A stretch of 34,742 nt of DNA from Flavobacterium sp. (GTDB taxonomy: Bacteria; Bacteroidota; Bacteroidia; Flavobacteriales; Flavobacteriaceae). Made by a program: the position numbers and the translations under genes. Location of the stretch: contig JASLED010000080.1 in NCBI GenBank assembly GCA_030151255.1, positions 1-34,742 of the forward strand, written 5' to 3'. Below, one piece after another: positions 7,867-16,233 of this stretch (position 1 is the stretch's first letter; every line of letters begins with the position of its first letter). The notes under the pieces were generated by a model. That model saw nothing but the letters and a program-made list of their open reading frames with translations. It was not told the origin of the DNA and did no database searches.

Positions 7867-8907
7867 TTATTGCTTGTTAAAGGTATTCAATTTTTTGTTT
7901 TCGTACTTATCCCTTTCAGTTTTTAATGAACTGAGCCAGTTCAAATACATTTCTTCCGGCATAAAGCGGTAGCCTATCTCATGGATGTGAGCGTACTCTA
8001 TTTCCAATAACTTAAAATCCTCATTTGCCTTTTGGGCGTCTGCCTCATTTTCTACTCGTTTTTTATGAAGCTCTGCCTTTAATATTAAAGCAGTAGCAAA
8101 ATTTGGATAAGCAGCTATGGCAGCATCGGCACATTTCATCAGGAACACACCGTCATTTTCAGGAAAGGATTTTTGATAAGCGTTAGCTAAATCAATAATG
8201 AGAAGAGCAATACTCTCATTATTGTTAAGCGCTTTCATATACACACCATTTCTTATAGCATCTAGATGTATGAAACCCGACGCCATGAGCCATGAATCAT
8301 TTGGAAAAATCCCACTTGTCAGTTCCGTATTATACCATCCATTTTTTTTATTTTGGTGCTTTATATACACATGGTTAGGAGCTAAAGCAAGTTGCGCCGT
8401 CGTTCCTTGTTCCTCGCACAAAATCTTATATAAATAAGGTAATGAATGGCAATTCCCTTTTCGGCTATTAAGTAGCTTTGAAACAAACATGTTAGATATA
8501 TCTTCATTGCCAAATACATCGTTAAAATCGTATTTGAATGGAATGTAGTTATACTCCTTATTATTTACAATAATTGGAATACTATCACACATGACCTGAT
8601 AAGCAGCAGCCCATTTATTTACGTCTTTTTTATCACTTTCTACGTATGCTAAAAACCTATTTTCTACGAGAGAGTTGCACAAGACAGTTAGGGTGCGGAT
8701 TTCTTTGTCAACTTTAGCTATATCCAATGTACCATTCAAATAGGCATTTTCGACTGATAGCACTGCCTGTTTAAAATTATATTTACTACCATCGACCAGC
8801 ATACTATTAAGAGTAATAAAACTGTCCATATAAAGCGTCTCCTGACTCTGTGCTTTTACAGAAACAGAAAATATCAAATAAAATATTATTAGTAAATTTA
8901 TTTTCAT
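7867..8907 (-). CDS. Secreted transglutaminase-like protein with TPR-like tail, 346 aa
   Basis: Signal peptide at residues 1-19 (LLIIFYLIFSVSVKA-Q). The central domain carries a transglutaminase/cysteine-protease style core: C153 in GNCHSLPYLY, H179 in APNHVYIK, and a possible third residue in WYNTELTSG (E195). The family can cleave or cross-link peptides; the substrate here is unknown. The C-terminal third (AIAAYPNFATALILKAEL and a KAxxDF helix) looks like TPR repeats. It is a clear paralogue of the upstream gene, sharing the PFKYDF, MFVSKLL, CHSLP, NHxYI and WYNxELT blocks, but lacks that protein's Ser/Gln-rich N-terminal extension. Its ATG overlaps the upstream stop by one base (TAATG), so the two are translationally coupled. 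Predicted location is the periplasm or outside the cell. Confidence 0.82.
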   Translation of the reverse strand: MKINLLIIFYLIFSVSVKAQSQETLYMDSFITLNSMLVDGSKYNFKQAVLSVENAYLNGTLDIAKVDKEIRTLTVLCNSLVENRFLAYVESDKKDVNKWAAAYQVMCDSIPIIVNNKEYNYIPFKYDFNDVFGNEDISNMFVSKLLNSRKGNCHSLPYLYKILCEEQGTTAQLALAPNHVYIKHQNKKNGWYNTELTSGIFPNDSWLMASGFIHLDAIRNGVYMKALNNNESIALLIIDLANAYQKSFPENDGVFLMKCADAAIAAYPNFATALILKAELHKKRVENEADAQKANEDFKLLEIEYAHIHEIGYRFMPEEMYLNWLSSLKTERDKYENKKLNTFNKQ

Positions 8908-10283
8908 TAATTCTTTAATTGTTTTGTTGACTTAATTATTGCACCCTTAAATTGTTTTTCAATAGCCTTGTTTTCTTCCCTTTGTTTTTCACCCTTCATG
9001 GATTGAAGCCACTTCTGATATTCTTCCGGTGGCATGTTTTCGTATCCTAAATTATCAATAACTGCATATTGCTTTTGCATTTCTTTAAGAAGTTCCACTG
9101 CTTTAGGATAATTGAGAATCCTTTCACGTTCCTTAGCATCAGAAATATTTATTCCTAATTGCTGCACTACATATTTCACGCGTACAGTAGCAAGATTTGC
9201 ATTAATCATATTTGCTGATATGCTATTAGGATACAATTCCAGTGCCTTGTCGATAAAGCTTTGAGCAAATTCATCATACCCGAATTTATGAATATAGCCT
9301 TCAGCTAAATCTGAAAAGTGTTTTGATAGTAGCTCCTTTTTTGATAAATTTTCCATATAAATCTTATTCTGTAGGGCTTCCGACTTGATATAACCAGATT
9401 GAGAGATATAAGATTCTGTTGAAAACATTCCGTTGGTCAATTCAATGTTATACCATTTGCCGCGATCATCAGGAAAGCGTATATATGAATGATTCGGTGA
9501 TAGAGACAAATAAGCTTCCGCACCAATTTCTTCTGCAAGAATAAGGTATAATAGAGGCAATGAATGACACTGTCCAGAACCTGTGGAAAGGAGTTTGGAC
9601 ACAAACATCTTTGAATAATCTTTAACACCCATATAATCTTCAAAATCGTATTTGAAAGGCAAATGCGTTTGTTTCCCTAATTTCATTTCTTCCGAAAAAA
9701 ATTGAAACAGTATGTAGTTTTTTGCTGAATTGCTATTGTGGTCATATTTTAATTCTTTCATTTTAGCAGTCAGAAATTCTCCAGTATGATGTATAATTTG
9801 GTCAAATTGGGACTTATCTGCTTTGTTGTTGAAATAGGCATTTTCAATATCAAAATTTACACTTTTTACGGAAAAATTATTTACGTCCAACGTAAGCATC
9901 TTATCAAAAAGAATCTTATATGCGGATGTACCCTCTATGTTTGATTTAGATGGTAAATCGTAATGAATTTCAGATCGTAGCTCATCTATGTCAGATTTCA
10001 CACTGTACAAAGTCTCTTGACGAAGCTTTTCATGCTGATCTACTTCTTTCATGATACGCTTATTCTGCTGTTGCTGATACGTATTACCAGATGATGTTGA
10101 ATAATTTGACGTAGGTATAATAAAATTATCCATACTCGGTGAAATAAGAGTTGGAAGAGTTGGTTGAATTACGGGCAAATCTGTCTTGGGTACAGATTGA
10201 CCAGAAGCTTGTACTGTATAAAGAAAAACGCAAAAGGCTATCTTAATAAGCTTGTAAATTTCGAAAAGATTATTATTTCTCAC
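8907..10283 (-). CDS. Secreted transglutaminase-like protein with TPR-like tail, 458 aa
   Basis: First gene of the five-gene operon. It starts with GTG; the start is chosen because the next 20-odd residues form a signal peptide (IKIAFCVFLYTVQASG-Q). A Ser/Pro/Gln-rich linker (about 30-80) precedes a helical region. The core has C239 (GSGQCHSLPLLY), H265 (SLSPNHSYIRF) and E281 (WYNIELTNG), the presumed catalytic set of a transglutaminase-like fold. The C-terminal part (LELYPNSISANMINANL) resembles a TPR helix pair, and the end is rich in Lys/Glu/Gln. The neighbouring 346-aa protein is a paralogue, so the operon encodes two versions of the same enzyme. A perfect 12-base palindrome and a divergent XRE gene lie just upstream, suggesting repression by that regulator. 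Confidence 0.82.
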   Translation of the reverse strand: MRNNNLFEIYKLIKIAFCVFLYTVQASGQSVPKTDLPVIQPTLPTLISPSMDNFIIPTSNYSTSSGNTYQQQQNKRIMKEVDQHEKLRQETLYSVKSDIDELRSEIHYDLPSKSNIEGTSAYKILFDKMLTLDVNNFSVKSVNFDIENAYFNNKADKSQFDQIIHHTGEFLTAKMKELKYDHNSNSAKNYILFQFFSEEMKLGKQTHLPFKYDFEDYMGVKDYSKMFVSKLLSTGSGQCHSLPLLYLILAEEIGAEAYLSLSPNHSYIRFPDDRGKWYNIELTNGMFSTESYISQSGYIKSEALQNKIYMENLSKKELLSKHFSDLAEGYIHKFGYDEFAQSFIDKALELYPNSISANMINANLATVRVKYVVQQLGINISDAKERERILNYPKAVELLKEMQKQYAVIDNLGYENMPPEEYQKWLQSMKGEKQREENKAIEKQFKGAIIKSTKQLKN

Positions 10284-10297
10284 TTTATCTCTAACTT

Positions 10298-10309
10298 GGA
10301 CGTACGTCC
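10298..10309. promoter_or_regulatory. Palindromic operator candidate between divergent genes
   Basis: GGACGTACGTCC is a perfect 12-base palindrome. It lies 15 bases upstream of the operon's GTG on the minus strand and about 36 bases upstream of the XRE gene's GTG on the plus strand. A dimeric HTH_3 repressor would fit such a site. The binding partner is inferred. Confidence 0.5.
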
Positions 10310-10345
10310 TATAGTATTTATTATTAGAACTCTGAATTTTGTCCT

Positions 10346-10567
10346 GTGAGGGATAAAGACAAAGAATATTTACAAAATTTTGGAGCCAACCTTAAGAAAA
10401 TTCGCGAAGACAAAGGCTTTACTCAAGCCCAGCTTGCTATTGACAGCGATTTGGATATCTCCTATATCAGCCGTATTGAAAACGGCAGGATTAGTCCGTC
10501 CCTAATTTATCTCACACATCTTGCTGACGCGCTTGGCGTGGACATGAAACAGCTAATTAGCTTTTAG
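10346..10567 (+). CDS. XRE-family HTH regulator, 73 aa
   Basis: A single HTH_3 (Cro/C1-type) domain fills the protein: helix 1 NFGANLKKIREDKGF, scaffold helix TQAQLAIDSD, recognition helix LDISYISRIENGRISPS, and final helices LTHLADALGV and MKQLISF. There is no effector or dimerisation extension. The start is GTG at 10346 because the frame has no ATG and the family begins a few residues before LQNFGANL. It is transcribed divergently from the secreted-protein operon and most likely represses it and itself through the palindrome between them. Compact regulators of this type are common across Bacteroidota elements, so it could also act elsewhere on the element. Confidence 0.85.
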   Translation: MRDKDKEYLQNFGANLKKIREDKGFTQAQLAIDSDLDISYISRIENGRISPSLIYLTHLADALGVDMKQLISF

Positions 10568-10678
10568 TAGGTAAGACTTTTCCGAAGCGAACATACAAAA
10601 TATTTTTTCTATATCCTTACGGAAAAACCTCAAAAAGTAAAAACAAGTATTTTTACGTGGTTTCTTTACTGATCATCT

Positions 10679-13600
10679 TCAGGCACTTCCCATTTTATGT
10701 CGTGGCAGACCTATCTCATGCTCCTGAGGGTATGGCGCTCTCTGGGTCATGCTTATATCCTCGCGGATATTTCTATGCGCATCGTATTGTTTTTCGCTAC
10801 TTTCAGAATACCTTGGATCTGGTATAAAAGGCATTTTAGCCATCTTGGTTACTGTTATCGTAGGAAAGTGATAATCGACCTCCACATTTCCTAGCAGCAG
10901 ATAACATCCTCCTCCTTGAAAGGGATATTCTTTAAGGCTGCCAGTAAAATGAGCCGTATCAAACAGTTCTCCCTCTACATCTATCCATGTTCCAAAAAAC
11001 ATTGCGCCCATCTTTGTAGGAACGTGCTTTCGAGAGATTAAATAAGCCAGCATTTTTACCGTTTTTTTATGATGTTGTAATAAGTTTTTTGCCATTACAT
11101 CGCCTCGGAATTTTGTCTGCAGCAGATCAAAAGGAGTGCAGGAAACAGGGAAGCTTAATAATTCAATTTCATCGAAAGCATCTTCAAACCTTGATCGTTC
11201 TAAGACCGGGAGATTGTATTCCTTTACTGGTTCCTGAAGAAGCATCAAATTGCGATTTTCAGGTTTGAAATTAACCAGTATCAGCCTTGCAATGACTAAT
11301 AACTGGTTCTTTGTTTTTCCCGTGAAACGGAATGCTCCAATAAATATTAATATTTGGATTCCTTCGATGCCAATCGGTATTCTATTTATAAAATCTTCCA
11401 GTGATTTATATTCTCCATTTAATTGACGCTCGTTAACTATGTGCTCTGCTACTTTGGTTTCCAATCCTTCAAGATGCATAAACCCAAGGTAGACGTCGAT
11501 ACCATAAAGTGTAGTTTCATATTCGCTTTTATTTACACATGGATTATGTATTACGGCACCTGACATCCGGGCTTCATGCACATATACTTCAGTTCTGTAA
11601 AAACCTCCTTGGTTATTAATAACCGCAACCATAAATTCAATTGGATAATGTACTTTAAGATATAAGCTCTGATAGCTTTCTACTGCATACGAAGCTGAGT
11701 GCGCTTTGCAGAAAGAATATCCGGCAAACGATTCGATCTGGCGATAAATTTCCTGGCTAAGTTCAAAAGGATGACCTTGACGCTCACAGCATTCAAAAAA
11801 GTTATCTTTTACTTTCTGAAGGGCTGATTTCGACCTTCCTTTTCCGCTCATAGCCCTGCGCAATATATCCCCATCTGCAGCGGGAAGTCCTCCATAATGC
11901 AGGGCTATCTTTATTACGTCTTCCTGATATACCATGATGCCATACGTCTCACCGAGCTGCTCCTTAAATACTTCATGGAAGTATTCAAATTGTGTCGGGT
12001 TGTTGTGTCTGAAAATATATTCTTTCATCATTCCACTTTGGGCAACACCAGGACGAATAATGGACGATGCGGCCACAAGTATCTTGTAGTTATTACATTG
12101 TAGTCTTCTAAGAAGCCCGCGCATTGCGGGACTTTCGATATAAAAACAACCAATAGTTTGACCACGACCCAAATATTGATTGCACAAAGCCTCATCTTTA
12201 GAAAGCGATGTATCCCTAATATCAACATTTATACCACGGTTCTTACGTATCAGTTTGACACTATCATCAATATGGCCTATTCCGCGCTGGCTCAAAATAT
12301 CGAATTTCTCAAAACCAATATCTTCTGCCACATGCATATCGAACAGTGCGATTGGAAATCCTTTTGGTGGCATTTCCAGCACTGTAAAATTTGTAATAGG
12401 TTCTTCAGAAATCAAAATCCCACATGAATGCATACTTCTCTGATTGGGATATTTTTCAAGCATCATTCCGTATTCCTGAACCATCCTCACCACCTTATTA
12501 TTATCGTGAAGTTCTAACGGGTTTTTAGCCAAGGCATCAAGTTCCTCTTTTGGAAGTCCAAAAACTTTTCCAACTTCCCTGAATATTGACCGATATTTAA
12601 ACTCAACATTGGTGCCGCAGAAAGCAACATGCTCAACTCCGTAGCGGTCGAAGATATATTCTAATATTATATCACGTTCTTTCCATGACCAGTCAATATC
12701 GAAATCTGGCGGGCTTTTTCGGTTTACATTCAGAAAGCGCTCAAAATACAAATCCAGTTCAATAGGGCAGATATCGGTAATGCCCAGACAATATGCGATA
12801 ATGCTGTTAGCTCCGCTGCCTCTTCCTATGTGCAAAAAGCCCATACTGATACTATATCTAATAATATCCCATGTTATGAGAAAATAACCGCTGAACTCCA
12901 ATTCTTCAATGACTTTTAGCTCTTTGTCAACACGCTGTTTTGCAATAATATTATCAGGACCATATTTTTTGATCATTCCTTCCTGGGCGAGTTCTCTCAA
13001 CCGTTGCATATCCTCATCGCGGCTGTTGGTGAAATATTTTTTATTGCGCGGTATACCGAATTCATATTTAAAATTGCACCTTTCAATTATGCTTTGGGTA
13101 TTCTGAATAATAGTAGGATAGAGCGTATATTTTTCCAATAATTCTGAAAGGGGCAACATTCTTTCTGAATCACTGCAATAATCCTCCATAGTTAATTTTG
13201 ACCCTAGCACGTTTAGATCGACAGCACGTAATATTTTATGAAGGTTATATTCTTTTTTATTCCTAATTGTAACAGGATGCAGCATCACCATTTTATCTAA
13301 CCTGTTTTTCCATTTTTCTTTATATAATATAAGAAGCTCATCAGGCTTGATACCGATGTATTCGTTTTCCTGTAAGTTTGTCGGGGCATTGCTGATAGGA
13401 TAAATAACTATAACATTCTCGAAAGTCGGCGCAAGAACTGGAAGCGCTGAATCTTCAAAATTATGCTTTGTCAAAAATCGGTTCATTTCTCCTAAACCTT
13501 CACGGTTTAGGGCAAGACCAATATATCGCAATGTATGCTGGCAACGAAATTCAATTCCGATAAGGGGCTTTATAGCTGCAGCCTGACATAATTTAATAAA

Positions 13601-13738
13601 ATCGTAAATGCCTGTTACCGTATTGATGTCAGTAAGTGCCATAGATTCTGCTTTGCATAGAATCCCCAGCTGCACCAATTCGTCAATCGGTATAGTTCCG
13701 TAGCGAAGGCTATGAAATGAATGGCAATTCAGGTACAT
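10679..13738 (-). CDS. dnaE2: DnaE2-like error-prone DNA polymerase III alpha subunit, 1019 aa
   Basis: C-family polymerase of the size of DnaE2/ImuC (about 1,000-1,080) rather than replicative DnaE1. The order is PHP domain (1-~210), palm/fingers (to ~780), HhH region and C-terminal OB fold. The palm shows GRGSGANSIIAYCLGI and the catalytic aspartates in PPDFDIDWSW. The PHP metal site is degraded: the usual LHCHS opening reads LNCHS and the usual TDH reads TDI, so its nuclease or structural metal binding is probably lost, in keeping with low fidelity. It begins three bases after the stop of dinB on the same strand, so the two form one transcript. The pair with a LexA-like gene makes an SOS mutagenesis cassette comparable in role to imuA-imuB-dnaE2. 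Chromosomal dnaE1 must be elsewhere. Confidence 0.9.
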   Translation of the reverse strand: MYLNCHSFHSLRYGTIPIDELVQLGILCKAESMALTDINTVTGIYDFIKLCQAAAIKPLIGIEFRCQHTLRYIGLALNREGLGEMNRFLTKHNFEDSALPVLAPTFENVIVIYPISNAPTNLQENEYIGIKPDELLILYKEKWKNRLDKMVMLHPVTIRNKKEYNLHKILRAVDLNVLGSKLTMEDYCSDSERMLPLSELLEKYTLYPTIIQNTQSIIERCNFKYEFGIPRNKKYFTNSRDEDMQRLRELAQEGMIKKYGPDNIIAKQRVDKELKVIEELEFSGYFLITWDIIRYSISMGFLHIGRGSGANSIIAYCLGITDICPIELDLYFERFLNVNRKSPPDFDIDWSWKERDIILEYIFDRYGVEHVAFCGTNVEFKYRSIFREVGKVFGLPKEELDALAKNPLELHDNNKVVRMVQEYGMMLEKYPNQRSMHSCGILISEEPITNFTVLEMPPKGFPIALFDMHVAEDIGFEKFDILSQRGIGHIDDSVKLIRKNRGINVDIRDTSLSKDEALCNQYLGRGQTIGCFYIESPAMRGLLRRLQCNNYKILVAASSIIRPGVAQSGMMKEYIFRHNNPTQFEYFHEVFKEQLGETYGIMVYQEDVIKIALHYGGLPAADGDILRRAMSGKGRSKSALQKVKDNFFECCERQGHPFELSQEIYRQIESFAGYSFCKAHSASYAVESYQSLYLKVHYPIEFMVAVINNQGGFYRTEVYVHEARMSGAVIHNPCVNKSEYETTLYGIDVYLGFMHLEGLETKVAEHIVNERQLNGEYKSLEDFINRIPIGIEGIQILIFIGAFRFTGKTKNQLLVIARLILVNFKPENRNLMLLQEPVKEYNLPVLERSRFEDAFDEIELLSFPVSCTPFDLLQTKFRGDVMAKNLLQHHKKTVKMLAYLISRKHVPTKMGAMFFGTWIDVEGELFDTAHFTGSLKEYPFQGGGCYLLLGNVEVDYHFPTITVTKMAKMPFIPDPRYSESSEKQYDAHRNIREDISMTQRAPYPQEHEIGLPRHKMGSA

Positions 13739-13741
13739 GGC

Positions 13742-14932
13742 TTATTTTTTTCTTTTTAATATTTCATTTTTATTGTTGGGCTTGAATGTTGCGCCACCTC
13801 CACGCATTACTGCATCAAAACCATATCGGGTTTTCATTCTGTCCATTGCCTGGTACAACGAAAGCATTTCTTCGGTGTCTTCAAACATGTTGATCTGATA
13901 AGTACCTCTCACCAAACCGCTGAAGCGAATACCAATTAGTCGAAGTCGCATCCTTCGCTGGTAAAGTTTATTGAAAAGGTCTGTTACATTCTTCATCAGG
14001 ATATGATCTGCAGAAGTGTACTGAACTCTGCATTGTTTGGTTTCGGTATCGAAATTTGCATAGCGTATTTTAATGACCACCGTTGAAGTAAGCCAGCCTT
14101 CCGAACGAAGCTGAAAAGCAAGTTTTTCCACCATACCTTGAAGTACTCTTTTGAGTTTGTCAAGATCTATGGTATCTTGTAAAAAAGTATGCTCTGTAGA
14201 AATTGATTTACGCTCCGTATACGGTTCAACTGGATTGTTGTCAATACCGTTAGCTTTTTTCCATAACTCGATTCCATTCTTACCAATCATCTGCTGTAGT
14301 ACCTCAGCCGGCATTTCAGAAAGTGTCTGGATATTTCTGACGCCTATGCGTGATAACAATTGAAAAGTGGCATCGCCTACCATCGGTATTTTTCTAATAG
14401 ACAATGGATTAAGAAAAGGTTTTACCATATCTTCAGGTATTTCAAGATTACCTTTAGGCTTACCTTCTCCGGTTGCAATTTTGGATACGGTTTTATTGAC
14501 CGATAATGCAAAGCTAATCGGCAAGCCCGTTTCTTTTGTAACAGACTGAGCCAGCTCATTAGTCCATAAATATGAACCGTAGAATTTATCCATCCCTGTT
14601 ATATCGAGATAAAATTCATCGATACTGGCTTTCTCCATGACGGGGGCTTTTTCTTCTATAACCTCGGTAACTGCATGTGATAACCGGGAATATAATTCCA
14701 TGTCGCCTTTCATCACTTTTGCCTGCGGACATAACCGCAATGCCATTCTAATTGGCATCGCAGAGCGTACGCCGAAAGTTCTAGCTTCATAAGAGCATGA
14801 AGCAACGACACCCCTTTCACCTCCGCCAATAATCAATGGAATACCATTCAATCTTGAATCAGTAAGCCTCTCACAGGACACAAAAAATGTATCCAAATCC
14901 ATGTGCACAATTGCCCTTCCCATAACCTTCAT
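13742..14932 (-). CDS. dinB: Y-family translesion DNA polymerase (DinB/Pol IV-like), about 396 aa
   Basis: Inserts nucleotides opposite damaged bases. Visible are the N-terminal palm motif IVHMDLDTFFVSCE with the first catalytic Asp, SYEARTFGVRSAMP in the fingers, the second catalytic pair in SIDEFYLDITG, the HhH region IPMVGDATFQLLSRIGV, and a little-finger domain. A beta-clamp-binding pentapeptide QINMF is seen near the C-terminus. The frame extends to an ATG at 15031, which would overlap the divergent repressor gene and its operators. The start at 14932 (MKVMGRAIVH) or 14923 (MGRAIVH) is preferred because the fold begins there. It is the first gene of the transcript that continues into the DnaE2-like gene, and operators of the divergent LexA-like repressor lie immediately upstream. 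Confidence 0.92.
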   Translation of the reverse strand: MKVMGRAIVHMDLDTFFVSCERLTDSRLNGIPLIIGGGERGVVASCSYEARTFGVRSAMPIRMALRLCPQAKVMKGDMELYSRLSHAVTEVIEEKAPVMEKASIDEFYLDITGMDKFYGSYLWTNELAQSVTKETGLPISFALSVNKTVSKIATGEGKPKGNLEIPEDMVKPFLNPLSIRKIPMVGDATFQLLSRIGVRNIQTLSEMPAEVLQQMIGKNGIELWKKANGIDNNPVEPYTERKSISTEHTFLQDTIDLDKLKRVLQGMVEKLAFQLRSEGWLTSTVVIKIRYANFDTETKQCRVQYTSADHILMKNVTDLFNKLYQRRMRLRLIGIRFSGLVRGTYQINMFEDTEEMLSLYQAMDRMKTRYGFDAVMRGGGATFKPNNKNEILKRKK

Positions 14933-14944
14933 TTTTGTACCAAA

Positions 14945-15002
14945 CAAAATTAGTACAGATTGTAACAAATAAATTATATTTGCTGATACAAATTGTAACA
15001 AA
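14945..15002. promoter_or_regulatory. Divergent promoters with two SOS-type operator dyads
   Basis: Two near-identical 16-base copies, TACAGATTGTAACAAA (14954-14969) and TACAAATTGTAACAAA (14987-15002), are 33 bases apart. The second contains a perfect TACAA-A-TTGTA dyad; the first differs by one base. Bacteroidota-type -7 boxes (TAnnTTTG) lie between and beside them: TATATTTG at 14975-14982 for the repressor, and TAATTTTG on the minus strand (14952-14945) for dinB. The copies flank the repressor's -7 box and cover the region upstream of the dinB box, so one repressor could shut both promoters. Confidence 0.65.
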
Positions 15003-15008
15003 AACGAT

Positions 15009-15773
15009 ATGTCTTTATTTTCCGACAACATCAGAAGCTTAAGGTTGAAAAAGAAAATTTCGCAGGAAAAGGTCGCTACAAGCCTTTTAATAACACGTGG
15101 GAGGTATGCAAAGTATGAAGACGGGACTTCAGAAGCCCCCTATGAAATATTGAAAAGGATATCAAAATATTACCAGATCAGCATTGACATCCTGCTATGC
15201 ATTGACGTAAGAAAAGTCAAAATTGATGATTTGGTCAAGCTTGAAGATAACAGGGTTCTATTACCAGTGATAGTGAATAATGATGGTGAAAGTTTTATAG
15301 AAATTGTTACGCAAAAAGCTAAAGCGGGCTATATGAATGGATATTCAGATCCGGAATATATCGAAAGCCTGCCACGTATTTCACTGCCATTTTTAGGCTC
15401 GGGTATTCATAGGGGGTTTACAGTTGATGGGGATTCCATGCCTCCACATGAAGATGGTGATGTTATTGTCGCCAAATATATTGAGAGGCTAAGTGAGGTA
15501 GTAGATGGGAGGACTTATATTATTATGACTAAAAATGATGGGATCGTTTATAAAAGATTAAATAAAAATAAAAAAAATGTACTGATACTTGAATCTGACG
15601 AATCGTTTTATAATCCTTATGAAATCAGGGCATCAGAGATTGAACAGATATGGGAATTCAAATGTAATCTGGGCAAAAAAGACAAGAAGAGGAGTACCAT
15701 TACTCCCGGCAGTATTGAAGAAATGTTTATGGAATTAAAGAATGACATTCGAAGACTAGAACGGAAGAGATAA
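15009..15773 (+). CDS. LexA-like HTH-S24 autoproteolytic repressor, 254 aa
   Basis: Residues 6-62 are an HTH_3 domain (NIRSLRLKKKISQEKVATSL, recognition helix around ITRGRYAKYEDG). Residues 95-215 are a peptidase S24 domain with the self-cleavage Ala-Gly at A106-G107 (KAKAGYMNGY), nucleophile S143 (GDSMPPHEDGD) and general base K182 (IVYKRL). On DNA damage such proteins cleave themselves and release their targets. It reads away from dinB-dnaE2, sharing the operator region at 14945-15002, so it probably represses both itself and the polymerases. A charged tail with a helical end (IEEMFMELKNDIRRLERKR) follows the protease domain and is unusual for LexA. It is an XRE-type, not winged-helix, relative, so the chromosomal LexA need not recognise the same site. 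A terminator follows. Confidence 0.88.
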   Translation: MSLFSDNIRSLRLKKKISQEKVATSLLITRGRYAKYEDGTSEAPYEILKRISKYYQISIDILLCIDVRKVKIDDLVKLEDNRVLLPVIVNNDGESFIEIVTQKAKAGYMNGYSDPEYIESLPRISLPFLGSGIHRGFTVDGDSMPPHEDGDVIVAKYIERLSEVVDGRTYIIMTKNDGIVYKRLNKNKKNVLILESDESFYNPYEIRASEIEQIWEFKCNLGKKDKKRSTITPGSIEEMFMELKNDIRRLERKR

Positions 15774-15792
15774 ATGGGATACTTGTACTATG

Positions 15793-15816
15793 AAGCTGGC
15801 TTATGCCAGCTTTTTT
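15793..15816 (+). terminator. Intrinsic terminator after the LexA-like gene
   Basis: AAGCTGGC (15793-15800) pairs with GCCAGCTT (15805-15812) around TTAT, followed by T residues. It lies about 20 bases after the stop codon. Confidence 0.85.
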
Positions 15817-15844
15817 GTTTCTAATTCTTCTATACAATGCAAAA

Positions 15845-15878
15845 TGGATCGTTTTTTACAAATTTTGGATCGTTTTTT
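15845..15878. repeat. Two direct repeats of TGGATCGTTTTTT
   Basis: The 13-base word occurs at 15845-15857 and 15866-15878, 21 bases apart, which is two helical turns. They sit upstream of the broken mauE-like gene, with a perfect palindrome GTTTGCAAAC further down at 15977-15986. A regulator binding one face of the helix would fit; no function is known. Confidence 0.5.
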
Positions 15879-16028
15879 TCAACAATCCTTCTATTTTATT
15901 GTTCTAATTTCGTTTTGTAAAACACTAACATAGTGGTGATCAATTCAATACGAGATGTTCGAATAATATAATTTTAGTTTGCAAACGCATCATTTTGAAT
16001 AAACCACTGTGAGATAAAAATAGATGAC

Positions 16029-16233
16029 ATGAAAATATCTATCTCTTTTAAAAACAATTTTGTATATCTAATTTGCTTGCTCTTTGTCTCCCTCTTTATT
16101 TACGCAGCTGTAAGTAAAATACTGGATTATGAAAACTTTCGTGTACAGCTTGCGCAGTCTCCGTTATTAAGTGCCTTTGCCCGATATGTCGCATGGGGAG
16201 TACCAGCTTTTGAAATTTTAATAAGCATATTAT
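16029..16233 (+). pseudogene. Truncated MauE/DoxX-like membrane protein
   Basis: The first 68 residues are typical of the MauE/DoxX family of small inner-membrane proteins linked to disulfide or redox handling. They include an N-terminal membrane helix (FVYLICLLFVSLFIYAAVSK), the motif LDYENFRVQLAQSPLL and the start of a second helix (VAWGVPAFEILISIL). Full-length relatives run to about 130-150 residues with four helices. At about 16233 the sequence switches to antisense traG, and the remaining frame (to 16538) encodes unrelated basic and cysteine-rich text. The gene is therefore broken by a deletion and probably not functional. Confidence 0.75.

Noticed and set aside
14933..15031. Longer dinB start at 15031
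   Set aside because: It would overlap the divergent repressor's coding start and both operators, and adds about 33 residues before the normal Y-family N-terminus.
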